64,000 bases of DNA, from contig NC_008710.1 of NCBI RefSeq assembly GCF_000012085.2, forward strand, positions 853,331 through 917,330. Direction: 5' to 3'. The stretch comes from Borrelia turicatae 91E135. GTDB taxonomy: Bacteria; Spirochaetota; Spirochaetia; Borreliales; Borreliaceae. The position numbers were made by a program, and so were the translations under genes. Below are positions 26,727-37,531 of the stretch, in pieces; within the stretch, counting starts at the first letter, position 1, and every line of letters starts with the position of its first letter. The notes below the pieces were generated by a model that saw only the letters and a program-made list of their open reading frames with translations, was not told the DNA's origin and made no database searches.

Positions 26727-28166
26727 TTAAGTTTTAGATTTTATATAATTTGAAATTTGTTCAGATTTTGCACCGAATATTACTTGCACTTGATTTCCTA
26801 ATGTAATGATTGTTCCAGTAGCTCCAAGCTGGTTCATTAAATCTTTATTTACTAATAAGGAAGACTTGACATCTACTCTTAATCGTGTAAAACATGAATC
26901 AATATTTGTTATATTATCGATTCCTCCGAGAGCTTGAATAATTTTCTCAAAATTTTCGTTTTGAGATCGCTTAGAATCATTATTAGAAATTGTTTGCTGT
27001 TTAGTATTGTCTTCACGACCAGGTGTTTTAATTTTAAATGTTTTGATTAGTGTTATGAAAATGGTGAAGTATACAGTTCCAATTACAAGTCCTATTGGTA
27101 GTATTAGTAAAGCATTTGTTGATTTTGGAAACATTAAGAAGTAATCTATTATTCCTGCGGAGAGTGAAAATGCTATGCGTATTTCAAGTATATTAGTAAT
27201 TACTAATGATATTCCAGTTAAGATCGCATGTATTAGATAAAGGAAAGGTGCTATTAACATGAATGTGTATTCTATTGGTTCTGTAATTCCTGTTAAAAAT
27301 GAGGTGAGTGATGCAGAGAGTAAAATACCACCTACTTCTTTTCTTCTTTCTTTTTTTGATGTTAAGTACATTGCAAGAGCAGCACCTGGTAGTCCAAACA
27401 GCATTACTGGATACATCCCTGATGTAAATGCGCCAGCATTTGGATCTCCATTTAAATATCTTGTGATTTCTCCTTGGATTATGTTGCCGTCATTTGTGGT
27501 ATATTCTCCGAATACAAAATATACTAAAGTGTTTAAAAGCTGATGTAGGCCTGTTATTATGAGAAGTCTATTTAAGAATCCAAATACAAATACTCCTAAA
27601 TTACCAGCTTCTATCATCCAGTTTCCAATTTGATTAATAGTTATTTGTAGAGGTGCCCATAGGAAAGCAAATATTATAGCAAGTATTGCAGACAATAATC
27701 CATTAGCTATTGGTACTAGTCTTTGCCCTGAAAAAAAACCTAAAAATTGTGGTATTTTATAGTTTACTATTCTATCGCTGAGCATGGCTGAACTTATACC
27801 TGTAATAATACCCCCCAAAACGGACATGTTAACAGGTTCTGATTTTCCATTAATCATTATTGTAAATGTCGATAGTCCTGCATTTAAAATTAGGTATCCT
27901 ACGGCCCCTCCAAGTGCTGCGGCTGCTTTATTATTTTTAGATAGTCCCATTCCAGTTCCGATTGCAAATAGTATGGGTAAATTCCCAAAAATGGCACTGC
28001 CTGATTGTTCCATTAATTTGCCAATTTGTCTAAGCATGTTAGAAGGTTCTGTAGTTTCTATTATGAGGTATCCAAAACCAAGTAAAAGACCAGCAATTGG
28101 TAAAACGGCTGCAGGAGTTTGTACAGCTTTTCCTAGATTTTGTATATTTTTCATTAAATTATTCAT
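26727..28166 (-). CDS. PTS sugar permease EIICB of the glucose/N-acetylglucosamine/maltose type
   Basis: It imports and phosphorylates a sugar using phosphate from HPr via a separate EIIA. The EIIC part has about ten membrane segments, with VQTPAAVLPIAGLLLGFGYL, FAIGTGMGLSKNN, and the conserved GITEPIEYTFMLIAPFLYLI. The EIIB domain at the C-terminus has phosphorylated Cys425 in NIDSCFTRLRVDV. No EIIA is fused or adjacent, so it must borrow a soluble glucose-type EIIA. A poly-G Shine-Dalgarno (GGGGGG on this strand) lies about 5 bases before the ATG. The substrate cannot be fixed from sequence. I do not recall a PTS gene next to hrpA in B. burgdorferi, so it may be lineage-specific. Confidence 0.9.
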   Translation of the reverse strand: MNNLMKNIQNLGKAVQTPAAVLPIAGLLLGFGYLIIETTEPSNMLRQIGKLMEQSGSAIFGNLPILFAIGTGMGLSKNNKAAAALGGAVGYLILNAGLSTFTIMINGKSEPVNMSVLGGIITGISSAMLSDRIVNYKIPQFLGFFSGQRLVPIANGLLSAILAIIFAFLWAPLQITINQIGNWMIEAGNLGVFVFGFLNRLLIITGLHQLLNTLVYFVFGEYTTNDGNIIQGEITRYLNGDPNAGAFTSGMYPVMLFGLPGAALAMYLTSKKERRKEVGGILLSASLTSFLTGITEPIEYTFMLIAPFLYLIHAILTGISLVITNILEIRIAFSLSAGIIDYFLMFPKSTNALLILPIGLVIGTVYFTIFITLIKTFKIKTPGREDNTKQQTISNNDSKRSQNENFEKIIQALGGIDNITNIDSCFTRLRVDVKSSLLVNKDLMNQLGATGTIITLGNQVQVIFGAKSEQISNYIKSKT

Positions 28167-28312
28167 ATTTACCCCCCATTAATTTATATGTTTTTTATTA
28201 GTTACAGTTTATATTAACTTTAAATATGATTCTAGTTTAAATAACGTTAATTTATTTATTTTTTTATTTGTTAATGTTTATTTTTACAATCTTAAATGTG
28301 ATTTATGAATTT
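28167..28312 (-). promoter_or_regulatory. AT-rich upstream region of the PTS gene
   Basis: This 146-bp gap separates the end of hrpA from the PTS start. It contains an 8-bp palindrome TAACGTTA (within aataacgttaattt) and short related repeats reading TTATTTAAACT and TTAATATAAACT on the minus strand. No strong -35/-10 pair stands out, so a regulated promoter is only a possibility. Confidence 0.3.
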
Positions 28313-30799
28313 TTAAAAAAAGAAGTTTAGTTTTTTATAAACTTTATTTACTGTTTTTTTAATAGGATCAAGTTTTTTAATATTGTCTTGATTATCGATC
28401 AGGATTTTTATGCTATCCATTGATTCCTCGATTGCTACGATAAAGCTTTTTTGAGGTTTGAGCCAAAAATTGTTCGAGTAGTCATTTCTAAGTGATAGGA
28501 AAAGAACCGATTTTTTATTGGGATGTTTAATGAAATTCATAGTGCATTCTAAAATATTTTGCATCTTATCAATTTCATTAATGTTGATATTTGCGCTTTC
28601 ATATTTTTTAATGAGCGACCAGTCTGATTCCATACCATTTACTATACGCATTATTTCTATTAATTGCTTATTTTTGAATATTATTAAGTTTTCATGTGTT
28701 AATTTTGCAAGTACATTTCTTATTGCTTTCTCTTCTGAGTTTTTTAATCTTTTTGAAATTAATTCTTGAACTTCCTTTAAGCTAATTGTTAATTGATTTT
28801 TATTTTCATTGTGAGTATTAAATTTCTTTCCCCCAATAGTTATTTCATTTTCTAATAAATGTTTTTTATCTTTTTTTACTATGTTTTTGTGGGTGTTATT
28901 TAATTTTTTCTTTTCTTGTTGAGTGTTTTTTTGTTCATTTTCTTCAAATTGAATATCATTGATCCATTCTTTTTTAAGTACCCCAATTGATCTGGCATAT
29001 CTTTTACTTGTCTCTATTATTTCTCCTGCTACGAAATATTTTACAGAATCTGTGTTAATAAGTGAGCCCGGATGGGTTACTATATTTTGGGCTTTTATTG
29101 TTTTGTATTTATTTTTTGAAGTTTTAAAGCAAATATAATCTTTCATACCTCTCATTATGGATTTTAAGTAGCCTTCGTGATCAATTTCATGTTTGTGTAC
29201 TATTGGTATGTTGAAGCTACTTACAATATTTTCAAGTTGTCTTTGTACATTAGTAATTTCTTCAAGACCTTGTAAGTCTAAATAATTCTCTTTAGCAAAA
29301 GCTTCTTTATTAGTGGCTTTTTTATAATCTTCAAATATGTTAATAAATCCTATTAAGTCACCTAGTGGATTTTTGTATTTTAGATGGGCTTGTCTGGCTT
29401 CTATTTCTTCGTTTTGAGGTAGTAAGAAAATTCCACTTGTGGATAAAAATGATAGTCCAATTGTGGTTGGGTATATTGCTTGTTGATAGTTTATCATTGC
29501 TTCAACTAAAGCCCTTGAATGTATTGGTATTAGAGGAAATATGATCATATATTTTCCAATTTCCGTAAGTTCATTTTTTTCATTTATTGCATCTAAGGAT
29601 TTTAATATGTCACTTGCTGTTTGAATGGATTTAATTGATGGTTTTGAAATGAAGTCAAATTTTGTAAAATTTCTAATTCCAATATCCGCCATTCTTAAGA
29701 TTACTTCAGAGAGATCTGTTCTGTATATTTCTTCCTTTTGATATTCGTCTCTTAATTGATATTCATCTCTTTTATATAATCTGTAACATGTTCCCTTTGC
29801 AAGTCTTCCTGCTCTTCCTGCTCTTTGTGTTGCAGATGATTTTGAAATTGGTACTTCTTGAAGTGAGTAAGTGTGTGTTTTCATCTGAAATCTATTTGTT
29901 TTGACTTTTCCGCTATCAATTACTATCTTGATATTTTCAATTGTAATTGAAGTTTCTGCAATGTTTGTTGATACTATAATTTTTCTTTTATTCTTTGGTG
30001 TAGGCATAAATATTTGTTCTTGTGCTTCTTTTGCCATCCGACCATATAAAGGTAATATTATTAATTCTTGTTTGGAATTCAGTTCATAAATTTCTTTTAT
30101 CGTTTCTTTTATTTCTTTCTCTCCAGATAGGAATATAAGGATATCACCTTCTTTTTTTTCTTTGATTATACCACTAATTATTTCTTTTATTTTTAATATC
30201 ATTGATTTTGATGTATTGAGTAGTGGTGGATTATAGATTATTTGTACAGGATAAGTAATTGTTTCTATGCTAAGTATTGGAGCGTTGTTAAAGTATTTTG
30301 AAAATACTTGTGTATTTATTGTGGCAGATGAAATGATAACTTTAAAATCATCTCTTTTGTTTAATATATCTTTAATAAGTCCTAGTATAAAGTCTATGTT
30401 TAAACTTCTCTCATGAGCCTCATCTATTATTATTACGTCATATTCATAAAGTAGGGTGTCTTTTTTGAGTTCTTGTAATAAAACCCCATCTGTCATTAAT
30501 TTTATCTTTGTTTTAGAGCTTGTGACTTCTTGAAATCTTATTTTATAGCCCACCTCTTCTCCAAGTTTGACCCCAATGTGTTTTGCAATATATTCTGCTA
30601 TTGATATTGTGGCTATTCTTCTTGGTTGTGTTACACCAATTTTCCCAAGTTTTGTTAGTCCTGATTCATATATTATCCTTGGTATTTGTGTTGTTTTTCC
30701 ACTTCCTGTTGGACTCTCTATTATTAAAACGTTGTTTGTTTTTAGATTTTTAATTAATTCATCTTTATATTTGTAAATGGGAAGCTCAAAATCATTCAT
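28313..30799 (-). CDS. hrpA: DEAH-box ATP-dependent RNA helicase HrpA/HrpB type
   Basis: The 828-residue protein has the full DEAH set: ESPTGSGKTTQIPRIIYESG (motif I), TQPRR, DEAHERSLN (II), SATIN (III), TNIAETSITIENIKIVIDSG (V) and QRAGRAGRLAKGTCYRLY (VI), followed by winged-helix and ratchet-like domains. HrpA unwinds RNA and in E. coli affects mRNA processing and ribosome collisions. In B. burgdorferi the orthologue has been linked to broad changes in gene expression and to mouse infectivity. It is shorter than E. coli HrpA (1300 residues). The ATG lies 3 bases beyond the topA stop, so the pair is an operon. Confidence 0.92.
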   Translation of the reverse strand: MNDFELPIYKYKDELIKNLKTNNVLIIESPTGSGKTTQIPRIIYESGLTKLGKIGVTQPRRIATISIAEYIAKHIGVKLGEEVGYKIRFQEVTSSKTKIKLMTDGVLLQELKKDTLLYEYDVIIIDEAHERSLNIDFILGLIKDILNKRDDFKVIISSATINTQVFSKYFNNAPILSIETITYPVQIIYNPPLLNTSKSMILKIKEIISGIIKEKKEGDILIFLSGEKEIKETIKEIYELNSKQELIILPLYGRMAKEAQEQIFMPTPKNKRKIIVSTNIAETSITIENIKIVIDSGKVKTNRFQMKTHTYSLQEVPISKSSATQRAGRAGRLAKGTCYRLYKRDEYQLRDEYQKEEIYRTDLSEVILRMADIGIRNFTKFDFISKPSIKSIQTASDILKSLDAINEKNELTEIGKYMIIFPLIPIHSRALVEAMINYQQAIYPTTIGLSFLSTSGIFLLPQNEEIEARQAHLKYKNPLGDLIGFINIFEDYKKATNKEAFAKENYLDLQGLEEITNVQRQLENIVSSFNIPIVHKHEIDHEGYLKSIMRGMKDYICFKTSKNKYKTIKAQNIVTHPGSLINTDSVKYFVAGEIIETSKRYARSIGVLKKEWINDIQFEENEQKNTQQEKKKLNNTHKNIVKKDKKHLLENEITIGGKKFNTHNENKNQLTISLKEVQELISKRLKNSEEKAIRNVLAKLTHENLIIFKNKQLIEIMRIVNGMESDWSLIKKYESANININEIDKMQNILECTMNFIKHPNKKSVLFLSLRNDYSNNFWLKPQKSFIVAIEESMDSIKILIDNQDNIKKLDPIKKTVNKVYKKLNFFF

Positions 30800-30802
30800 A
30801 TC

Positions 30803-33340
30803 CTACATTAGTCCAAAAATATAAGTTGCATCTATTTGATTAAGGTCAATATCAGTAGGCAAATCAACCTTTTTCCTCTTAATTTTAGCATAAAATCTAT
30901 CATTTTGTTTGTAAACATAAATTTTATTTCCAACTTTATTTTTTGCTAGTGGTATTATTTTTACAATAATTCCGTTTTTTTCTAGTTTTGCGTCTAACAG
31001 TTTAATTGATTCTTCTAGTGTTATTTCGTATGCTTTTATGTCTTTTTTTAATGGGCATATTATACTGTTGTTTTCAGTTTTAATATAATCTCCAAAAACC
31101 CCTGTTGTAGCGATTATTTTTTCATGAGTTTTTGGATATTCGCCAATTATTTTTGGAAGTGAGAGTAATTTGAGAGCAAGTTCTAGGGTTATATTTTCAT
31201 GTTCTATGTTTTTTGTTGACATTTTTTTAGCTTTTATTATTTTAGGTTTTTTGGGTTTACCTGTTTTTGTGAATTCTTGTGGAGCATAAATGTCCTCTCC
31301 AAGTTGGACAATTCCTCCATATTTTGAGTTTTTATATATTACATTAAGTCCTGTTTCAGGATCAATTCCTAATATATTGGGTTGTATTTCTTTTTCTGAT
31401 ATTATTTTTTTTATTTCATCTTCTTTGTATAAGTTTTCTAATGGTGTTGTTACATTAATCGCGTAATTATTTCCATTAAAAATTAAATAAGGACCAAACT
31501 TGCCAAGATTAACTTTATAACTAAATTTTTCGTTATTAGTGTATTCATAGACTATTCTAAATTCTTCAGGGCTAATAATGGGTTCTATTTTATTTATTGT
31601 ATTCTTAAGACCTTCTTCTCCATTATAAAATTTATTTAGATATTTTATTTTGTCTAGCGTGCCTATTGCGATCTTATCTAGGTTTTCTTCCATGTGGGAT
31701 GTAAATTTTAGTTCAATTAGTACTGGGAAATATTTTTTTAATAGATTTATGACAGCAGCTCCTTTTATTGTTGGAATTAGTGTGTTATTGTGTTTAAAGA
31801 TATATTCTCTTTCAAAGAGTGTTGAGATAATAGTAGAATAAGTTGAAGGACGTCCTATACCTTCCTTTTCAAGCTTTTGTACAAGTGATGCTTCTGTATA
31901 TCTGAGTGGGGGTTTTGTTTCATGCTCTTCTGGATTTACGTCTAAGATTACAAATTTATCACCTTCTTTTATGAGGGAAAAATCTATGATACTGTTTTCA
32001 TAAGGCTCTTTACTGTTTTTTAGAAAGCCATCAAAAATGATTGTTGTGAAACTTGTTTTAAAGGTTAAATTTTCATACTTCAATGTTATTTTAATAATTT
32101 TTTTTCTTGCGTCTTTCATTACGGATTCAATAGTTCTATCCCATATTATTTTATATATTTCTCTGGCAGTTTCGCTTTCTATTTGTATTTGTTCAGGAGA
32201 AGTAAAGAGTTCAGAAGGTCTTATAGCTTCATGTGCATCTTGAGCCATTTTAGCTTTGGCATATAATCTGTCATTTGTTTCTATATATTCTTCACCATAT
32301 TTTTGTTTTATAATAGTTTTTATTTTTTCTCTTGCGGTCTTGGCAATGTGATAAGAATCTGTTCTTATATAAGTTATGTATCCGTTTTCATACAGTTTTT
32401 GTGCGTAATTCATAATTTGTTTGGTTCCTATTTTTAATCGTCTGTTTACTTCTTGTTGAAGAGAAGATGTGATGAATGGTTTAGGAGGAGCTTGTTTTAT
32501 TTCTTTTGTTTCAATTGAAATTACCTCGATCTCTTTTGTGTTATTTAACTTCTTTGTGAGCATATTCATTAATGTTTTGTCTATTACAATTGTTTTGTCA
32601 GGATCGTGTAAAGCCCCTGTATCGTTTACAAAGTCTTTGCTTTCAGCTACATTTTTGTTCTTAATCTTTTCAAGTATTGTTTTAATCTGTATATCATTTT
32701 TGTTGTGTTTGCATTCAAGTGTAATGGAATAATAATTGGCTTTCTTAAAATTTATTCTTGTCATTTCTTTTTCTATGATTAATTGAAGTCCAACGGATTG
32801 TACTCTGCCGGCAGAGAGTCCGTAAGCAATTTTTTTCCAAAGTAGAGGAGAGATAGTATATCCATAAAGTCTATCTAGTATTCTTCTTGTCTCCCCGGCA
32901 TTAACGAGATTCATATTAATTTCTCTTGTATTATTTAGTGAATCGATTATTGCGCTTTTTGTAATTTCATGAAATACCATTCTTTTATAATTTTTAATTT
33001 GTAATACTTCCTTTAAATGGAATGCTATTGTTTCACCTTCTCTATCTTGGTCAGTGGCAAGATAGATTTCATCTTTCTCTTTGATGAGGTTTTTGAGTTT
33101 TTCAATTACTGTTTTTTTGTTGTTTGGGATAATGTAGAGTGGTTTAAAGTCATTTTGATGATCTATAGAGAGTGTTGCCCATTCAAATTTTTTGTACTCT
33201 TCAGGTATTTCTTTAGCACTGTTTGGCAAATCTCTTATATGTCCTATGCAGGCTTCTACTAAGAATGAGTTATCAAGATATTTCTTTATCGTTATTGCTT
33301 TTGTTGGTGATTCTACTATTATTAATTTTCTTTGTTGCAT
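30803..33340 (-). CDS. topA: DNA topoisomerase I
   Basis: Type IA topoisomerase that relaxes negative supercoils. The 845-residue protein starts with the Toprim domain ([18 protein letters not shown], Glu10; [15 protein letters not shown]). The catalytic Tyr324 lies in [11 protein letters not shown], preceded by [15 protein letters not shown]. The C-terminal 250 residues are topoisomerase C-terminal repeats without the four-cysteine zinc fingers seen in E. coli. A Shine-Dalgarno (AAGGG) precedes the ATG. Supercoiling matters in this organism because its replicons are mostly linear with hairpin ends. It is transcribed with hrpA. Confidence 0.97.
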   Translation of the reverse strand: MQQRKLIIVESPTKAITIKKYLDNSFLVEACIGHIRDLPNSAKEIPEEYKKFEWATLSIDHQNDFKPLYIIPNNKKTVIEKLKNLIKEKDEIYLATDQDREGETIAFHLKEVLQIKNYKRMVFHEITKSAIIDSLNNTREINMNLVNAGETRRILDRLYGYTISPLLWKKIAYGLSAGRVQSVGLQLIIEKEMTRINFKKANYYSITLECKHNKNDIQIKTILEKIKNKNVAESKDFVNDTGALHDPDKTIVIDKTLMNMLTKKLNNTKEIEVISIETKEIKQAPPKPFITSSLQQEVNRRLKIGTKQIMNYAQKLYENGYITYIRTDSYHIAKTAREKIKTIIKQKYGEEYIETNDRLYAKAKMAQDAHEAIRPSELFTSPEQIQIESETAREIYKIIWDRTIESVMKDARKKIIKITLKYENLTFKTSFTTIIFDGFLKNSKEPYENSIIDFSLIKEGDKFVILDVNPEEHETKPPLRYTEASLVQKLEKEGIGRPSTYSTIISTLFEREYIFKHNNTLIPTIKGAAVINLLKKYFPVLIELKFTSHMEENLDKIAIGTLDKIKYLNKFYNGEEGLKNTINKIEPIISPEEFRIVYEYTNNEKFSYKVNLGKFGPYLIFNGNNYAINVTTPLENLYKEDEIKKIISEKEIQPNILGIDPETGLNVIYKNSKYGGIVQLGEDIYAPQEFTKTGKPKKPKIIKAKKMSTKNIEHENITLELALKLLSLPKIIGEYPKTHEKIIATTGVFGDYIKTENNSIICPLKKDIKAYEITLEESIKLLDAKLEKNGIIVKIIPLAKNKVGNKIYVYKQNDRFYAKIKRKKVDLPTDIDLNQIDATYIFGLM

Positions 33341-33415
33341 AAAACCCTTATATATATATAATATAACATAATGTATAAATTGTTGTAATTTTTCAATAAA
33401 AATAGTGCGGTATTT
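33341..33415. promoter_or_regulatory. Divergent promoter region between topA and sbcD
   Basis: The 75-bp region is almost all A and T, with a run of TATATATATA near 33352. On the minus strand TTGAAA is followed after 17 bases by CATTAT, a plausible topA promoter. For sbcD no clear pair is visible. Confidence 0.4.
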
Positions 33416-34648
33416 ATGAGTACTTATAGAGTTTTACATACGTCTGATTGGCATATTGGTAAAAAAATTGGATATTTTTCTAGGATTGGTGAGCAACAGA
33501 AGTTTTTAAGTTTTTTATTGGGATTTATTAAAAATGAAAAAATTGATCTTTTACTTATTGCTGGTGATGTTTATGATTCAAAGAGGCCTGGACTTGAAGA
33601 ACAAAAATTAATAAATGATTTTTTTTACGAATTATCTTTTACCCCTTGTAAATGGTGTGTAGTTATTACTGGAAATCATGATAAAAGAGCTTATTTTAAT
33701 ATTAATAAAAAAATACTCTCAAAGTTTAATTTTTTTTTAGTTACTGGAAATGAACTTTCTAGTCAAGTGGTGTTTTTAGAAGACCGTGGTGATATTAAGT
33801 TTATTATTGTCTGCATGCCTTATATTAATGAAAGACTTATTGTGGATCAAGATTGTAAAAATATAGAACTACATAACGATGTCTTTCTTAAAAACCTTGA
33901 AAAAGCTTATAAAGATCAAATATCAAATGTTATTGGGGCCCTTGATGAGCAGTATCTTCATATCCCTAGAATATTGATTGCACATTCTTTTTTTTCTAGT
34001 AGTAGTGTAGTTGGTAGTATTGGAAATAGTCCTATTTTACCTGTGAGTGTTTTTGGCAATAATTTTTCTTATGTTGCACTTGGACATATTCATAATTTTA
34101 AAAAGTTAAAAGATAATGTAGTTTATTCAGGTTCACCAATTCAGTATTCATTTGATGAAGATATTAAAAAATATGTGAATGTCTTGTTTTTTAGTGAAAG
34201 TAAATTAGTTGAACAAAATAAGGTTTTACTTCCTGTATTTGGTAAATTGTACTTTTTACAAGGCTCTTTTAATGAGATTATGAGTGATTTGCATAAGATT
34301 AAGAATGAGATTTCTTATCTGTGTTACTTAAAAATCGAGCTTAATGAGAAAGCGGCTGCGGAATTTGAAGAACAGATTTATGACTTTGCAAAGTCAAGTT
34401 TAATCAATATATTTGATATTTATTATCATTGCATAGATTCAGAAGAAGAGTCCTTAAAAGAAGGACGAATGTTGCTTAGTAGAGATGAAGTACTAAGTAG
34501 GGATGAGAAGTATTTTTTCCAGGAAAAATTAAAAAAAGATATTAAGAATGGTTTTAGGAGAGGAAATAAATTTAGGGAAGAAGAACTTATTGCTCTTTTT
34601 GAAGAAGTATTACTTAAGGGAAGAGCAGGCGAATATGAGGATAAATAA
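33416..34648 (+). CDS. sbcD: Nuclease SbcCD subunit D (Mre11-like)
   Basis: SbcD is the manganese-dependent nuclease of the SbcCD complex that cleaves hairpins and protein-blocked DNA ends. The 410-residue protein has the phosphoesterase motifs [42 protein letters not shown] and ALGHIHNF in order. sbcC overlaps its end by 14 bases. In a genome with hairpin telomeres and inverted repeats, a hairpin nuclease is notable because it must not destroy the chromosome ends. Confidence 0.95.
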   Translation: MSTYRVLHTSDWHIGKKIGYFSRIGEQQKFLSFLLGFIKNEKIDLLLIAGDVYDSKRPGLEEQKLINDFFYELSFTPCKWCVVITGNHDKRAYFNINKKILSKFNFFLVTGNELSSQVVFLEDRGDIKFIIVCMPYINERLIVDQDCKNIELHNDVFLKNLEKAYKDQISNVIGALDEQYLHIPRILIAHSFFSSSSVVGSIGNSPILPVSVFGNNFSYVALGHIHNFKKLKDNVVYSGSPIQYSFDEDIKKYVNVLFFSESKLVEQNKVLLPVFGKLYFLQGSFNEIMSDLHKIKNEISYLCYLKIELNEKAAAEFEEQIYDFAKSSLINIFDIYYHCIDSEEESLKEGRMLLSRDEVLSRDEKYFFQEKLKKDIKNGFRRGNKFREEELIALFEEVLLKGRAGEYEDK

Positions 34649-37484
34649 GTTAGTATTTAAGAACATTGCTTCTTATAAAGGTGAATATGAGATAAATTTC
34701 GATGTTTCTGTTTTAAAAAAGTCGGGAATTTTTTTGATTTCTGGAAATACTGGAGCTGGCAAGAGTACAATTTTGGATTGTATTACTCTTGCTCTTTATG
34801 CACGAGTTTATAGACTTGATAAAAATATTTCAGATTCAATTTCAAAAGGTTTTGATAGTGCTTATGTTAAACTTACTTTCACTGTTTCTGGAAAAGTTTA
34901 TGAGTCATTTATTGAACTTAATACAAGACAAAAAGAAACACCAAAAAATATGGTACTTACTTGTTTTAGTGATGGGAGTTTGATTGAGAATAAAGATGAT
35001 GTTTTGTCTTATATAAAGAGTCTTTGTAGGTTGGATTTTGAACAGTTTTGTCAAACTGTTATTTTGCCTCAAGGTAATTTTCAGGAGTTTTTAACTTTAA
35101 AGCCAAAAAATAAAACAGCAATAATTGACAATATTTTTAATTTAAAAAAGTATGATGATATAGAAATTTTTTTAAAGAAAGAATTAGAACTTACAAAATT
35201 CAATAAAGAAAGATTAGTATTTTTAGATACGGAAGAAAGAAACAGACTGAATATTAATAAAAAAAAAATAAATGAATTGACTGAATCTTTGAATTTAATT
35301 AATGTAGAAATTTTAAGAGAAAATCTTGACAATGTTTATAAGTTGATAGTTATTTGTGAAAAAATAATAAAGTTCAATCAAAATTATTTAGATATTCGAC
35401 ATAGGATAGATGATTTAAAATTGGAATTATCTTCTAAAGTTGTGTTCAGAAATAAGTTAAATCGTGAGTATTTTTTGCAGAAAAAGATTAAATCAGAATT
35501 AGATGAAAAGCTTAAGTTTTATAATTCTAATGATTTTTTGGATTTAAAAAATTTTGTACAAAGGCAAAGCGAACTATTAAATGATAAAAATCGGTTCTCG
35601 TTAGAGCTTTTAAGTATTCAAAGGGACTTAGAAGAATTGAAATATTTGGATTTAGACAATTTTAATTTTGATTATGTAAAAGAATTATATTATGAGAATG
35701 TTATTTTATGTGAGATGAATTTTGATGAGGAAGCTTATGATAGATTACTTATAAAAGAGAAGCAATTGGAAACTCAAAGAAAAAAATTATCAGTAGAACA
35801 GAAGAGAAAAAACGTCGAAATCAAAAGTATTAATTCAGAAAAAATATCATTTGATTTTGATAAGTATGTTTATTATGAGGCATTAAAGTTATTAAAGGGG
35901 TTTTATGAAGAATTAATATTGAGATATAAAAATGGATTAGACTTGTTGTTAAAGTCAAATGATAGTGGTTTATCACAAGCTATTGAGATAAATATTAAAA
36001 TTGATTTATATAGAAATTTTTTAGAACATCTTAATAACAATAGACAGTCTGTTGAGAAAGATATAGAGGATCTTAAACATCATGAAGATGCATATAAGGT
36101 ATATCAAGGAAAAGAAAAATTAAAAATCAGTAGTTTAAATGAACTATTGAAATTGAATTCAAAGCTTCAAGTTTTGCAATCTGAGTTAGATATTCTTAAA
36201 GTTGCTATCTTGCATAATAAAGAAAGTAAAATTAAATGGGAGGGTTGTGTCTTAAATTTTAAGAAAAATAATGCAGAAATTTTAAAAAGAATTGGTCAAA
36301 ATTTATTTCGAAAATATATAGATTATTCTAATAAGGATAAGATTTTGATTTTTGAAGGTAAACTTAAGGAAATTGCAGCTTTAAAATTAATGTTCAATGA
36401 TTTAAATTCCAAAATTTCTTTAAAGGAAATAGAAATTAAAGAAAATTTAGGTAAGATAAAAAATTTATTATTTAATGTTAATTTAAAGATAAGTCTAAGT
36501 GAGTCTGCTTTAATTGAGAGAGAGTTTGAAAAATTTTTAAGGTCTAAAAGAGACATAGAAAATGATCATATTAAATTGAATTTGTGTCTTGATAATATAA
36601 GTAATGAAAAACTTAAACTTGAGAGTCAAATTGAGATTATGAAACAAACCATATTAGGTTTTAAAATGGAGCTTAAAGATGAACTTGCTAAGTTTACTTC
36701 TAGTTTTGTTGATTTGAAAAGATCAATTAAAGGTGTTTTTTGTGCTAAGGATCCTATTTTTTCATTTGATTCTTTAAACCCTAGTAAGAATAGTTTAGAG
36801 CATTTTATAAAGTTGAAATCCAATTTTATATCTCAGATTGAGGTTCTCTCTAAGGATATTAGTAAGTATGAGGCAAATTTTTCAAGCTTGCAGGTTCTTA
36901 AAGCAGAACTTAATGCACATGAGATTAATTTAGAGAATATTAAGAATGAATTAAGTAGTGTAAATGAGCGTAATGATAAATTGGAAATTTTGAAAAAAGT
37001 TGTTACTACTTCTCCTAGTTTAAAGTATTATGTTCAGAGTTTTTTGATTGATGAGATTTTAAGTATATCAAATAAAAAGTATTTAAATATTATTCTGCCT
37101 GATTTTGAGCTTGAAATTGATATAAATAGTAAAGATTTTAATTTTCTAGTTAAAAGCAAAAAAGATGGAAATATGACTCGTAGTGTTAAAACTTTATCTG
37201 GTGGTGAGAAGTTTCTTGTATCTTTATCGCTTTCTCTAGCTCTCTCAGACATGATAAGAGATAGTGATCTTAAAATAGAAGCATTTTTTCTTGATGAGGG
37301 CTTTGGGAGTCTTGATGAGGATACTTTAAAAATGGTTATTCCAAAGATTTCTGATTTGCAGCGTGTTGATGGGCGTCAAATTGGTATAATATCTCATGTT
37401 TCTTATTTGAAGGAAGAGATTAAGACCCAGATAGTTATAAGTAAAATTTCAACAGTTTCTAAGATTACTATAGAGAGTTTTTAA
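34635..37484 (+). CDS. sbcC: Nuclease SbcCD subunit C (SMC-like ATPase)
   Basis: SbcC is the ABC-type ATPase and long coiled coil of SbcCD. I start at ATG 34635 ([19 protein letters not shown]), giving 949 residues; the open frame upstream lies within sbcD. Walker A is GNTGAGKST (37-45), the signature is LSGGEKFLVSLSLSLALS, and Walker B is FFLDEGFGSLDED near the C-terminus. The central 600 residues are heptad-rich coiled coil. The central CxxC zinc hook found in most Rad50/SbcC proteins is absent: no two cysteines in the protein have that spacing. Confidence 0.94.
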   Translation: MRINKLVFKNIASYKGEYEINFDVSVLKKSGIFLISGNTGAGKSTILDCITLALYARVYRLDKNISDSISKGFDSAYVKLTFTVSGKVYESFIELNTRQKETPKNMVLTCFSDGSLIENKDDVLSYIKSLCRLDFEQFCQTVILPQGNFQEFLTLKPKNKTAIIDNIFNLKKYDDIEIFLKKELELTKFNKERLVFLDTEERNRLNINKKKINELTESLNLINVEILRENLDNVYKLIVICEKIIKFNQNYLDIRHRIDDLKLELSSKVVFRNKLNREYFLQKKIKSELDEKLKFYNSNDFLDLKNFVQRQSELLNDKNRFSLELLSIQRDLEELKYLDLDNFNFDYVKELYYENVILCEMNFDEEAYDRLLIKEKQLETQRKKLSVEQKRKNVEIKSINSEKISFDFDKYVYYEALKLLKGFYEELILRYKNGLDLLLKSNDSGLSQAIEINIKIDLYRNFLEHLNNNRQSVEKDIEDLKHHEDAYKVYQGKEKLKISSLNELLKLNSKLQVLQSELDILKVAILHNKESKIKWEGCVLNFKKNNAEILKRIGQNLFRKYIDYSNKDKILIFEGKLKEIAALKLMFNDLNSKISLKEIEIKENLGKIKNLLFNVNLKISLSESALIEREFEKFLRSKRDIENDHIKLNLCLDNISNEKLKLESQIEIMKQTILGFKMELKDELAKFTSSFVDLKRSIKGVFCAKDPIFSFDSLNPSKNSLEHFIKLKSNFISQIEVLSKDISKYEANFSSLQVLKAELNAHEINLENIKNELSSVNERNDKLEILKKVVTTSPSLKYYVQSFLIDEILSISNKKYLNIILPDFELEIDINSKDFNFLVKSKKDGNMTRSVKTLSGGEKFLVSLSLSLALSDMIRDSDLKIEAFFLDEGFGSLDEDTLKMVIPKISDLQRVDGRQIGIISHVSYLKEEIKTQIVISKISTVSKITIESF

Positions 37485-37531
37485 TTTTTTATTGTATAAT
37501 TACCTGAATATTTTAAAATATGGAGATTTGT

